Source: CAZQKE01 sp964593865
Lineage (GTDB): Bacteria; Chloroflexota; Anaerolineae; JAAYZQ01
Assembly (NCBI GenBank): GCA_964593865.1
Contig: CAZQKE010000047.1
Span: 1-42,172, forward strand
Length of the DNA: 42,172 nucleotides
Direction: 5' to 3'
Under the pieces are notes generated by a model, which made no database searches, was not told the DNA's origin, and saw only the letters and a list, made by a program, of their open reading frames with translations. Made by a program: the position numbers and the translations under genes. This document shows positions 8,856 to 16,268 of this stretch, in pieces. Within the stretch, counting starts at the first letter, position 1, and the number at the start of each line of letters is the position of its first letter.

Positions 8856-9638
8856 ATGGAAGATGAGCGTTTGTTCATAGACGGTGAGGTGCTATGCAAG
8901 GGGCTGCGCCAGGCAACGCTGCGTTCCGAAGAGCCGATCCTGTGTTTGATCAAACCGGGGACGATCCGCTTTGTAGCCATCAGCGGGTTGCGACTGGTCA
9001 TCTCCTGGGAGACGGCCCTGCGTCGGCCCGCGCCGGGTAACATGGCCTTTGTCGTGCCTCCTTTGGTGGCCCGGCTGCTTTCCGGGGATGTGGTATGTTC
9101 TCAAGTGGCCGTGGAGTTTCTGCTGCGCGAGGATGAGACCGTCGCCCGCCTGACAGACCACCTGGGATCCTATGAACTGCGCTGGACATCTGATGTGGGG
9201 ACCTTCCCCGCCCCCGATGCCTTTGGACAGTTGATCAAGGTCCCCAGTTCCCTGGTTGAGGTTTCCCACCTGCGCTTTTCCGACGCCATCCACAAAGCAG
9301 TAGCCAAGCTGGTGCAGATGGAGGCCGATGGGCAGGTCAGCCGCACCAAGCTGGCCATTCTGATAGACCTGGATCTAGGCCGCCTCAGCGTAGAAGGGAC
9401 CGAGATCGTGGCCGGGGAAAGCCACCGTTTCTACTTTGATCCCCGCTTGGTCATCCGCGCCCTGGAATTTCTCAAAGAAAGGACGTTGCAGGTGGGCATC
9501 ACCCCTCTGCCCGGCGGAGAGCGGGGTTGTCTCTCGCTCCTCTCGGAGCAAAAGGGGTGGACCATCCACTGTGCTTTGCTGTCGATCGGCCAGGATACTC
9601 AGAAACTCTATCCTCTGCCGCCGGGCCGCAACCGCTGA
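8856..9638 (+). CDS. Unrecognised 260-aa protein resembling two domains of a DNA sliding clamp
   Basis: No signal peptide or membrane helix. The sequence reads as two alpha/beta modules. In the first, 'MAFVVPPLVARLL', then beta strands, then 'RLTDHLGSYELRW' and 'DVGTFPAPD' recall the order in domain 2 of the bacterial beta clamp (DnaN): VP-alkyl helix, strands, 'L-I-E-G-x-F-P-D'. In the second, 'RFYFDPRLVIRALEFLK' followed by 'LQVGITPLPGG' and a final strand 'GWTIHCALLSI' recalls domain 3 ('f.p.yl..al......v.l......p......YvimP'). True DnaN has three domains and ~370 residues, and this protein would lack one. This is a fold-level inference only. It lies 15 nt after the kinase gene with ribosome site AAGGGAG, and ends 4 nt from the convergent glutamine synthetase gene. 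Confidence 0.75.
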   Translation: MEDERLFIDGEVLCKGLRQATLRSEEPILCLIKPGTIRFVAISGLRLVISWETALRRPAPGNMAFVVPPLVARLLSGDVVCSQVAVEFLLREDETVARLTDHLGSYELRWTSDVGTFPAPDAFGQLIKVPSSLVEVSHLRFSDAIHKAVAKLVQMEADGQVSRTKLAILIDLDLGRLSVEGTEIVAGESHRFYFDPRLVIRALEFLKERTLQVGITPLPGGERGCLSLLSEQKGWTIHCALLSIGQDTQKLYPLPPGRNR

Positions 9639-9642
9639 AACC

Positions 9643-11043
9643 TTACACCCGTTCAAAGAACCGCGCCCGCTCCCAGGATGTCACCACGCGGTCGAATTTG
9701 CGCTGCTCCGTGCGGGCAAAATGCAGGTAGTGCTCCACCACCTCGTCGCCAAAGGCACGCCGCACGAACGCGCTGTTTTCAAACTCGGCGATGGCTTCCG
9801 GCAGGCCGGTGGGCACACGGGGCACGTCGGCGGCGGCATAGACATCCCCCTGAAAGGCGGGAGGTGGCTCGGTGTGCCGTTCAATGCCGTCCAGCCCGGC
9901 GGCCAGCAGGGCGGCGAAGGCCAGGTAAGGGTTGGCGTCCGCGCCGGGGATGCGGCATTCAACCCGCAGGCCGTCGCCGCGGCCCACGATGCGGAATCCG
10001 GCGGTGCGGTTGTCATAGGCCCAGGCGATGCCGGTCGGGGCAAAGGAGCCGGGCTGGTAGCGTTTGTAAGAGTTGACAGAAGGGGCGAAAAAGAGGGAAA
10101 CCTCACGGGCGTGGGCCAGCAGGCCGCCCAGGAACCAGCGAAAGGTATCGCTGCAACCGACGGGCAGGCCGGGCAGCGACCCTTCGCCGGGAAAGAGGCT
10201 GTGGCGGCCCTCCCGGTCCCATAGGCTGGCGTGTAGGTGCAGGCTGTTGCCCGCCGCTTCTTCGTGCCATTTGGCCATAAAGGTCACGCTCAGGCCCTGC
10301 TGCATGGCGATCTCTTTGCACGCCTGCTTGAAGACGATGCTGCGGTCGGACATTTCCAGAAAATCGGCGTAGCGGATGTTGATCTCGTGCTGGCCTGCGC
10401 CCCATTCCCCCTTGCTGAACTCTACCGGCACGCCGGAACGGTCCAGGTGATGGCGGATGGCCCCCACCAGCGGCTCCTCGCGGGTTCCTTGCAGGATGTG
10501 ATAATCCTCAATGTAACCGCCGAACGGTTCCAGGTTTTGGAAACCCTTCTGCCGGGCCGATTCGTAGCTTTCCCGAAAGATGAACATCTCCAACTCGGCC
10601 CCGCCCATGGGCAGGAACCCGGCCTCCGCGGCTTGCTCCATCTGCCGCCGGAGGATGGTGCGCGGCGCGATCTCTACCGGCTCGCCCGTTTCCTCATCAT
10701 GCACATCGCAAAAGACCAGAGCCGTTTTGTCCAGCCAGGTGAGGCGGCGCAGGGTACGCCAATCGGGACGGCAGAGGATGTCGCCGTAACCCTGCTGCCA
10801 GCCGGCGAAGCGATAGCCGGGCACGGGGTCCATCTCCATATCGCAGGCCAATAGGTAGTTGCACATGTGGACGCCGTGGGCCACTACCTCGTCCAGGAAG
10901 AACCGCCCGGCGATGCGCTTGCCCATCAACCGCCCGTACATGTCGGGGAAGGCGGTAATGACCGTTTCGATCTCGCCCTGGGCGATCAGGTCGGCCAGGG
11001 TGTCCAAGTCCAGCTTGCCGGGGACCGATTGGCGTTCGCTCAT
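9643..11043 (-). CDS. Glutamine synthetase-family ligase (GlnA/PuuA type)
   Basis: A 466-aa ATP-dependent amide ligase of the glutamine synthetase fold. Visible motifs: N-terminal beta-grasp 'FPDMYGRLMGKRI', the first metal/substrate strand 'GGAELEMFIF', 'WGAGQHEINI', 'NSLHLHASLWD', and the ATP/substrate loop 'NSYKRYQPGSFAPTGIAW...DNRTAGFRI', then 'DANPYLAFAALLAAG'. The opening 'DMYGRLMGKR' in place of a classic GlnA start is usual in the subgroup that includes gamma-glutamylpolyamine and gamma-glutamylamide synthetases, so glutamine may not be the product. I chose ATG 11043 (ribosome site AAAGGAAAAG); the frame is open further upstream, but only through the repeat block. The block may carry its promoter. 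Confidence 0.9.
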   Translation of the reverse strand: MSERQSVPGKLDLDTLADLIAQGEIETVITAFPDMYGRLMGKRIAGRFFLDEVVAHGVHMCNYLLACDMEMDPVPGYRFAGWQQGYGDILCRPDWRTLRRLTWLDKTALVFCDVHDEETGEPVEIAPRTILRRQMEQAAEAGFLPMGGAELEMFIFRESYESARQKGFQNLEPFGGYIEDYHILQGTREEPLVGAIRHHLDRSGVPVEFSKGEWGAGQHEINIRYADFLEMSDRSIVFKQACKEIAMQQGLSVTFMAKWHEEAAGNSLHLHASLWDREGRHSLFPGEGSLPGLPVGCSDTFRWFLGGLLAHAREVSLFFAPSVNSYKRYQPGSFAPTGIAWAYDNRTAGFRIVGRGDGLRVECRIPGADANPYLAFAALLAAGLDGIERHTEPPPAFQGDVYAAADVPRVPTGLPEAIAEFENSAFVRRAFGDEVVEHYLHFARTEQRKFDRVVTSWERARFFERV

Positions 11044-11072
11044 TTCTTTTCCTTTCTCGAAAAATAATGCGG

Positions 11073-11456
11073 GCCGTCCACGAAGCGGACGCGAATACAC
11101 GAATGCACGAATGCGCCCGGCCCGGCGGCGCAAGTTTCCGACTTACGCAGAGAAAATCGTGGTTGGAACCGCCAAGACGCCAAGAGCGCGAAGGGCTTCT
11201 TGCTTTTTTCCTTTCCTTTGCGGCCTTTGCGCCTTTGCGGTTCAAACCTCCGGAACCGCCAAAGCAGGCCGTCCACGAAGCGGACGCGAATGCACGAATG
11301 CACGAATACGCCCGGCCCGGTGGCGCAAGTTTCCAACTTAGAAAATCGTGGTTGGAACCGCCAAGACGCCAAGAGCGCGAAGGTTTTCTTGCTTTTTTCC
11401 TTTCCTTTGCGGCCTTTGCGCCTTTGCGGTTCAAACCTCCGGAACCGCCAAAGCAG
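11073..11456 (-). repeat. Two tandem ~190-bp repeat units with long internal palindromes
   Basis: This fills most of the 444-bp gap 11044-11487; nothing else is seen there. Unit 1 (11073-11267) and unit 2 (11268-11456) both begin GCCGTCCACGAAGCGG and are nearly identical; a third unit starts at 11457 and breaks off after seven bases. Each unit has an imperfect inverted repeat with 34-nt arms, 27 of 34 paired (11161-11194 with 11215-11248; 11350-11383 with 11404-11437). The arms consist of a ~9-bp pattern, CGCAAAGGC-like. The part nearest the glutamine synthetase start matches the dispersed repeats at 4281 and 30291 in the same sense as the gene. Confidence 0.9.
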
Positions 11457-11487
11457 GCCGTCCCCGGAGGGGGTCCCCGCCCGTCCT

Positions 11488-12303
11488 TCAAAGGCGTTCT
11501 TCTGCCAACAACGCCCGCAACCGCTGGGGAAAATCGGTGAACAGGCCCGTTACCCCGGCGGCGATGAAGCGGCGCATTTCCTCTTCCTCGTTGACGGTGA
11601 ACAGGTTGACGGCAATACCCTGGGCCGTCACCTCGCGGATCTTTTCCTCGGTGATGAGGGTGCTGCGGGCGTTGTAGGTGGCGAAGGAGAGATCGCCCCA
11701 ATCCAGTGGCGCGGTCAAGGAATAGCCGATGAGGGCCTGGATCTCAATGTCGGGCCGCAGGGCCTGGGCCTGGCGCAACCAATCATGGTTGAAGGAGGAA
11801 AGGATCACCTGATCGGCGGCGATGCCTACCTCTTTGATCAAGGCCAGGACCCGCTCGACGATGGGGAAACGTTCCCAGGGTGCAGGCAGGTACTTGAGCT
11901 CCAAGTTGACGCGCCAGTTGGAATCGCGGGTAAAGACCAACGCTTCGCGCAGGGTAGGGACCCGGATGCCCCGGTAGGCTTTTTGCTCGGCAGGCGTCAC
12001 GGCTCCGGCAGCGATCTGCCCAAAGGGATCGCGTTCGACGAACCAGGAACCGGCATCCAGGGAGCGGATCTCCTCCAGGGTAAAGGTGGAAAAGGTCCAG
12101 GGGGCGCGGTCGGGGAAACGGGTCTCGGCATCGGTGGTGCGGACCAACGAGTCGTCATGGAAGAGGATCAGCTCCTCGTCGGCGGTGACGGCTACATCGG
12201 TTTCCCACAGATCCGCGCCTGCTTCCAGGGCCTTGCGGGCGGCGGCCAGAGTGTTTTCCGGGGCTAGGCTGCGGGCGCCCCGGTGGGCGATGTTGACGAC
12301 CAT
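11488..12303 (-). CDS. ugpQ: Glycerophosphodiester phosphodiesterase
   Basis: A 271-aa enzyme that should hydrolyse glycerophosphodiesters to sn-glycerol 3-phosphate and an alcohol, in the cytoplasm because no signal peptide is seen. Catalytic motifs: 'NIAHRGARSLAPENTLAA' (catalytic His and the HRG-x(6-7)-PENT box), 'WETDVAVTADEELILFHDD' (metal-binding E-x-D and second catalytic His), 'VNLELKYLP' and 'YTVNEEEEMRRFIAAGVTGLFTDFP'-like end. ATG 12303 begins one base after the stop of the permease gene; an earlier in-frame start overlaps that gene without a ribosome site. Position as the last gene after a UgpB-type binding protein and two permeases makes this a Ugp operon: uptake of G3P or its diesters, then cleavage. 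Confidence 0.93.
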   Translation of the reverse strand: MVVNIAHRGARSLAPENTLAAARKALEAGADLWETDVAVTADEELILFHDDSLVRTTDAETRFPDRAPWTFSTFTLEEIRSLDAGSWFVERDPFGQIAAGAVTPAEQKAYRGIRVPTLREALVFTRDSNWRVNLELKYLPAPWERFPIVERVLALIKEVGIAADQVILSSFNHDWLRQAQALRPDIEIQALIGYSLTAPLDWGDLSFATYNARSTLITEEKIREVTAQGIAVNLFTVNEEEEMRRFIAAGVTGLFTDFPQRLRALLAEERL

Positions 12304-12304
12304 G

Positions 12305-13144
12305 CTACTTTTCCTGCCCCAAAGCAAAACCTTTGGTAAATTGCTCTTGCAGCAGGAGGAAGATAACCATGGGAGGGATCATGGCCAGAATGGCGGCGGC
12401 CATGACCAAGCCCCAGTTGGTGGTGTCCTGCTGGCTGGTCAGAGCACGAAGCCCCACCTGGATCAGCTGCATCTTGTTTTCGCGGATGATAACCAGGGGC
12501 CAGATATACTGGTTCCACATGTAGATGAACTGGATGAGGGCCAAAGCGGCGATGGTGTTCCAGGACATGGGGACCAAGATGCTCCACAGGAAACGGAGCG
12601 GCCCTGCGCCGTCCACGCGGGCGGCGTCGGCCAGATCGGCGGGGATGCTGGAAAAGTGCTGGCGGAAAAGAAAGACGCCGGTCGCGCTGGCCAGGAAGGG
12701 AACGGTCAACACGGCGTAGCTATTCTCCAGCCCTACCGCCTGGGCCATATCCGAGACTTCATTGAACAGGGCGACGATCATGATCTCCGTGGGCATCATC
12801 AGCGTAAAGAGGATGAAATAGAAGACAAAGTTTTTGAAGGGAAAGTCGTAGTAGACAAGGCCCAGCCCGGCCAGCATGGAAAAGAGGGTTTTGAAGAACA
12901 TGACGATCCCGGCCACGATGAGGGTGTTTTTCATATAGAGGCCCAGGTCGTATTGGGACAAAGCCTGTTTGTAGTTGTACAGCCCTGCCGAGCCAAAGCC
13001 CAGCTTGGGCGGGAAGCGATAAACTTCGGCCCGCGTCTGGGTGGACTTTGCCAGGGCGAATAGGACGGGGGCCATCACCACCAAGACGATGATGATCAGG
13101 GCGATGTGGGAAATGATCTCGTTTCGTGTCTTTCGTTTCATCAT
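12305..13144 (-). CDS. ugpE: ABC transporter permease, UgpE/MalG type
   Basis: A 279-aa inner-membrane permease with six predicted helices. The EAA loop that contacts the ATPase is 'ADAARVDGAGPLRFLWSILVPM'-like, near residues 186-207. The fifth helix region reads 'WNQYIWPLVII', typical of the MalG/UgpE branch. ATG 13144 overlaps the stop of the upstream permease by one base (TGATGATG), so translation is coupled; ATG 13141 is an alternative. No ATPase (UgpC/MsmX) is encoded nearby, so a shared ATPase from elsewhere must energise it. Confidence 0.92.
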   Translation of the reverse strand: MMKRKTRNEIISHIALIIIVLVVMAPVLFALAKSTQTRAEVYRFPPKLGFGSAGLYNYKQALSQYDLGLYMKNTLIVAGIVMFFKTLFSMLAGLGLVYYDFPFKNFVFYFILFTLMMPTEIMIVALFNEVSDMAQAVGLENSYAVLTVPFLASATGVFLFRQHFSSIPADLADAARVDGAGPLRFLWSILVPMSWNTIAALALIQFIYMWNQYIWPLVIIRENKMQLIQVGLRALTSQQDTTNWGLVMAAAILAMIPPMVIFLLLQEQFTKGFALGQEK

Positions 13145-14031
13145 CAGCCTCCGTAGTGCACCTGGCGGCCGCTGGTGCGGAATTGGATAAGCGTGACCAG
13201 GACCACCAGCAGGAAGAGGATCACCGACTGGGCCGAAGCCAGGCCGGTTTTGTAATACTCAAAGGCGTCGCGGTAGAGGTTGTAGATCATGACGTTGGTG
13301 GCATCTTGGGGTCCGCCTTTGGTCAAGATGTCCACCATGCCGAAAATGTCAAAGAAGGAATAGGTGATGTTGGTGATCAGCAGGAAAAAGGTCATGGGGG
13401 AAAGGAGGGCAAAGGTCACACGCCAGAAACGCTGCCAGGCGTTGGCCCCGTCGATGGAGGCCGCTTCCAAAACCTCGGTGTTCACGTTTTGCAAGGCGGC
13501 CAGATAGAAGACGATGTTGTAGCCCAGGTTTTTCCAAATGCTGGCCATGATGATGAGAATGACGGCCAAGGTGGGATCGCCCAGCCAGTTTAGCTCCCGC
13601 CCGATGACCAGGGAGGTGAGATAGTTGACCACGCCAAAGCCGGGGGAGAACATGAACAAAAACACTACACCTGCCACGGCGGGGGAGAGGGCAAAGGGCC
13701 AAATGAGGAGAAAGCGGTAGATATGTGCCCCCCGGATCTTTTGGTTGGCCAGCATGGCGATAAACAACGAAATGCCCAGCCCGATGACCACAACCGCCGT
13801 GGTAATCACCAGTGTCACCAGAACGGTGTGATGGTAGTTGCTGTCCTTCAATAAGTCAATGTAGTTATCCAGGCCGGTAAACTTGGTCTTTAGCCCCAAA
13901 AAAGCCACCCGATAAAACGACAGACGAAAGGTCTGGATGACCGGATAATAGAGAAAAACGGCCAGGATGATCAGCGTGGGCAGCATAAAAAGCCAGGGCA
14001 CCCACTTGCCCTTGAATTTGGCCGTACTCAT
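13144..14031 (-). CDS. ugpA: ABC transporter permease, UgpA/MalF type
   Basis: A 295-aa inner-membrane permease. It starts 'MSTAKFKGKWVPWLFMLP', a usual UgpA/sugar-permease N-terminus, followed by 'YYPVIQTFRLSFYR' and six membrane helices. The EAA loop is 'EAASIDGANAWQRFWRVTF'. ATG 14031 was chosen because AGGAGG lies ~10 nt upstream and the conserved N-terminus begins there; a longer frame would run through the intercistronic stem-loop. It pairs with the permease at 12305-13144 and takes substrate from the binding protein at 14127-15557. Confidence 0.92.
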   Translation of the reverse strand: MSTAKFKGKWVPWLFMLPTLIILAVFLYYPVIQTFRLSFYRVAFLGLKTKFTGLDNYIDLLKDSNYHHTVLVTLVITTAVVVIGLGISLFIAMLANQKIRGAHIYRFLLIWPFALSPAVAGVVFLFMFSPGFGVVNYLTSLVIGRELNWLGDPTLAVILIIMASIWKNLGYNIVFYLAALQNVNTEVLEAASIDGANAWQRFWRVTFALLSPMTFFLLITNITYSFFDIFGMVDILTKGGPQDATNVMIYNLYRDAFEYYKTGLASAQSVILFLLVVLVTLIQFRTSGRQVHYGG

Positions 14032-14070
14032 GGCGTTTCCTCCTGCCTTTGGAGCACCGGGGATAGAGGG

Positions 14071-14101
14071 TAGGGGCAGGTCCTCTTCCGACCTGCCCCT
14101 A
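14071..14101 (-). promoter_or_regulatory. Intercistronic stem-loop between ugpB and ugpA
   Basis: Perfect 11-bp inverted repeat TAGGGGCAGGT / ACCTGCCCCTA with a 9-nt loop (14082-14090). No U-tract follows, so it is not a full terminator. In other solute-binding-protein operons (malE-malF for example), such structures protect the 3' end of the binding-protein message and reduce downstream expression; the same effect is inferred here. Confidence 0.75.
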
Positions 14102-14126
14102 CGGATTCGGCCGGTTGGCACCGGAA

Positions 14127-15557
14127 CTATTCGACCGACTTGTTATAGTCTTCGATGGCCTTATCGGCCTCCTCTTTGGCCTGCTGCAGGGCTTCGTCCA
14201 CCGTGGCCTGTCCGGCCAGCACCTTTTCGATGGCCTGCTCGATGATGGTCCGCACTTCGGGGAAGGCCCCGATGACGGCGCCGCGGGTGGCCTTGGTGTC
14301 TTTGGTGTTCAGGAGCTGGTCAAAGGCAGCCCGGTAGGCCGGGTTGCGCTCAAACCACTGCTGGCCTTCCAGCACGGTGACGGCGGACTTGCGGATGGGG
14401 AAGTAGCCGGTGGCCTTGTGCCAGCGCACGGCGTTTTCGGTGTTGGTGAACCAGGTGACGAAATCGGTAGCTGCCTTCAGTTCCTCCTCCGGGTGGCCGC
14501 CGGACATCCACATACTGGCCCCACCGACGATGACGCCCTGGCGTTCGCTGTTGGCCGGGTAGGGCAGATAGCCGGTGCCCAGCTCAAAGCCGTTCTCCGC
14601 GGCGTCGTTCTGGCGGTTGACCACGTCGCTGGTGGAGGTGATCTCCATGGCCGCCTGGCCGGAGACAAAAATGGCGTCCGCGCCGTCCCAGTCCTCCAGC
14701 TTGCCGCTGTAGGCATAGTAGCCTTTATCGTACATCTCTTTCCACCAGCTGACGATGGTCTTGGCCGCGTCGCTGGTCAGGTAGACTTCGGTGGCACGGG
14801 CATCGCGGCCATTGCCGTTGTTGGCCAGCTCGGCGCCCATGTTGGCCATCCACTGTTCAAAGAACCAGGAGTGGAGGGGCCAGGAAACGCAGTTCTTGGC
14901 AACACCGCTGCCGACGATCTTTTCGCAAACGTCCAACATCTCCTCAAAGGTCTCCGGCGGCTTTTCCGGGTCCAGCCCGGCGGCGCGGAACATATCCTTG
15001 TTATAGTAGAGGATGGGGTTGGACGAGTTCCAGGGCATGGAGTAGAATTTGCCGTTGAAGCGGTAGTAGTTGGATACGCCACCGATCAGGTCATCCATGT
15101 TGACCCATTCCGGGGCATTGTCCTCAAAGGGGATAAAGATGCCGGAATCCAGGGCCAGCTGAGAACCGACCTCAAAGATCTGGACGATGTGGGGCGGGTT
15201 GCCCTGCTGGGCGGCCAGGATGGCGGCGTTGAGAGTGTCGCGGTAGGAGCCTTTGTTCTCCACTCGGACGTACACGCCGGGGTGGGTATAATTGTAGTCG
15301 GCCACCATGCGCTCAATGAGCAGCTTCCGACCGCCGCCAAAGGCGTGCCAAAAATCAATGACAATGGCGCCTTCGGGGATCTCCTCTTTGGGGGCCTCTT
15401 CGCATTCCTTTTCAACGATGCGCGTGACTTCTACCGTAACCTGCGCCGGTTGGCCTTCGCCGCCCGTTGAAGGCGCAGGCGTCGCTCCACAAGCTGCCAC
15501 CAGGGGCAAGAGTAGGGCCAACAAAGTGACAATCGCCAACCATTTTGTAGCTTTCAT
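14127..15557 (-). CDS. ugpB: Glycerol-3-phosphate-type ABC transporter binding lipoprotein
   Basis: A 476-aa lipoprotein: signal 'MKATKWLAIVTLLALLLPLVAAC' with lipobox Cys23, then a Ser/Gly/Glu linker with 'VTVEVTRIVEKE', a tract common in Chloroflexota lipoproteins. The binding domain follows E. coli UgpB closely as I remember it: 'IDFWHAF', 'GNPPHIVQIFEVGS', and 'PWNSSNPILYYNKDMFRAAG' then 'DPEKPPETFEEM'. This makes G3P or glycerophosphodiester capture at the outer face of the membrane likely, which the ugpQ gene in the same operon supports. ATG 15557 has AGGAGG eight bases upstream. It is transcribed from the promoter at 15808-15836 through a long leader. Confidence 0.93.
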   Translation of the reverse strand: MKATKWLAIVTLLALLLPLVAACGATPAPSTGGEGQPAQVTVEVTRIVEKECEEAPKEEIPEGAIVIDFWHAFGGGRKLLIERMVADYNYTHPGVYVRVENKGSYRDTLNAAILAAQQGNPPHIVQIFEVGSQLALDSGIFIPFEDNAPEWVNMDDLIGGVSNYYRFNGKFYSMPWNSSNPILYYNKDMFRAAGLDPEKPPETFEEMLDVCEKIVGSGVAKNCVSWPLHSWFFEQWMANMGAELANNGNGRDARATEVYLTSDAAKTIVSWWKEMYDKGYYAYSGKLEDWDGADAIFVSGQAAMEITSTSDVVNRQNDAAENGFELGTGYLPYPANSERQGVIVGGASMWMSGGHPEEELKAATDFVTWFTNTENAVRWHKATGYFPIRKSAVTVLEGQQWFERNPAYRAAFDQLLNTKDTKATRGAVIGAFPEVRTIIEQAIEKVLAGQATVDEALQQAKEEADKAIEDYNKSVE

Positions 15558-15584
15558 TTTCTCTTCCTCCTTTGGTCTCCTTTA

Positions 15585-15616
15585 TTTCGGAAAACATTTG
15601 TTTCGGAAAACGATTG
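15585..15616 (-). repeat. Tandem 16-bp direct repeat in the ugpB leader
   Basis: TTTCGGAAAACATTTG (15585-15600) is followed directly by TTTCGGAAAACGATTG (15601-15616), with two differences. Each copy holds the odd palindrome TTTCGGAAA. The repeat begins 28 bp upstream of the ugpB start codon, just above the ribosome site, so it could be a protein-binding site or part of an RNA structure. Confidence 0.7.
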
Positions 15617-15801
15617 GGTCGGTCGGGTGTTCTTTTAGCCGACGATCACCTCCTCTCCTGGCAAGCCGGATTGCTAAGGGGAACGGGGGGGCGACCCGGC
15701 GCGGGATCTGAATTTTGGCGTCAGACGCTAGAATCTGCATAGCAAAGATCCGAAAAGCGGAGCTCTCGTAGCTCCCTTCTCTCCATCCAAAACACTTTGG
15801 G
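15617..15801 (-). promoter_or_regulatory. Long structured 5' leader of the ugp operon
   Basis: From the promoter start (about 15801) to ugpB is ~244 nt without a gene. Two hairpins are clear: one at the extreme 5' end (15783-15807; CCAAA/TTTGG then CCAT/ATGG around a 3-nt bulge), and GGAGCT/AGCTCC with a 5-nt loop (15759-15775). I do not recognise a known riboswitch in it, and I see no terminator hairpin with a U-tract. Confidence 0.5.
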
Positions 15802-15807
15802 GGATGG

Positions 15808-15836
15808 ATTATACTCTGAAGAGAAAAGGCTGTCAA
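15808..15836 (-). promoter_or_regulatory. Consensus sigma70-like promoter of the ugp operon
   Basis: Reading on the minus strand: TTGACA (15836-15831), exactly 17 bp, TATAAT (15813-15808). Both hexamers match the consensus perfectly. The promoter is divergent from the GDT1-family gene, whose start codon is 32 bp beyond the -35 box. Confidence 0.85.
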
Positions 15837-15867
15837 ATCCCAAAACGGGGTGAACAAAGGAGCGATC

Positions 15868-16146
15868 ATGCCCGAAGAATTGCGCGTTTTGCTAAGCACC
15901 TTTGCCCTGCTCTTCATTGCCGAGCTGGGGGATAAAACCCAGCTGGCCGTCATCACCATGACGGTTCGGCACAAGATGCCGCTGTACGTCTTTGTCGGAG
16001 CCGTTCTGGCCCTCTCTACCGTGACACTGCTGGGCGTCCTGGGCGGGGAGGCCCTGGCCCACTTGATCCCGGAAGCGATCCTCCGCAAAATTGCCGCCGT
16101 TATGTTCGTGGGCATGGGGTTATTGATCTGGTTCGGCAAAGTCTGA
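15868..16146 (+). CDS. GDT1/TMEM165 (UPF0016) family transporter, single-repeat form
   Basis: A 92-aa membrane protein with three helices. The family signature E-x-G-D-K-[TS] appears as 'AELGDKTQLAVITM' at about residues 18-31. Members are cation/H+ exchangers, often Mn2+ exporters in bacteria. Most have two such repeats (~190 aa); this one has one, so it must pair as a dimer or with another subunit. ATG 15868 is preceded by AAAGGAG; a GTG 18 nt upstream is also in frame but has no ribosome site. Its own promoter is not clear; a TATACT at 15810 overlaps the -10 of the divergent ugp promoter but has no good -35. Confidence 0.85.
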   Translation: MPEELRVLLSTFALLFIAELGDKTQLAVITMTVRHKMPLYVFVGAVLALSTVTLLGVLGGEALAHLIPEAILRKIAAVMFVGMGLLIWFGKV

Positions 16147-16180
16147 AGAACTATGAAGATGCTAATTGAGGCCCGTCTGC

Positions 16181-16209
16181 TTGACGGAAAACAACAATTG
16201 TGGTATGAT
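16181..16209 (+). promoter_or_regulatory. Sigma70-like promoter of the LysM lipoprotein gene
   Basis: TTGACG (16181-16186), 17-bp spacer, TATGAT (16204-16209); start expected near 16216, about 50 nt before the ATG with AGGAGGTGA in between. Confidence 0.75.
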
Positions 16210-16268
16210 GTCCTCCGGTTGAGTGATCCATGATGCCGCGTGGCGGGGAATCACCCAGGAGGTGACAA

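Noticed and set aside
11044..11133. Upstream extension of the glutamine synthetase CDS
   Set aside because: The extra 30 residues would come from the repeat unit and lack family similarity; a good ribosome site precedes ATG 11043.
11073..11456. CRISPR array
   Set aside because: Only two long units with internal palindromes and no regular short repeats with unique spacers; no cas genes.
15617..15867. yybP-ykoY manganese riboswitch in front of the GDT1-family gene
   Set aside because: That riboswitch is frequent before such genes, but I could not find its conserved loops on the plus strand, and the long leader belongs to the minus-strand ugp transcript.
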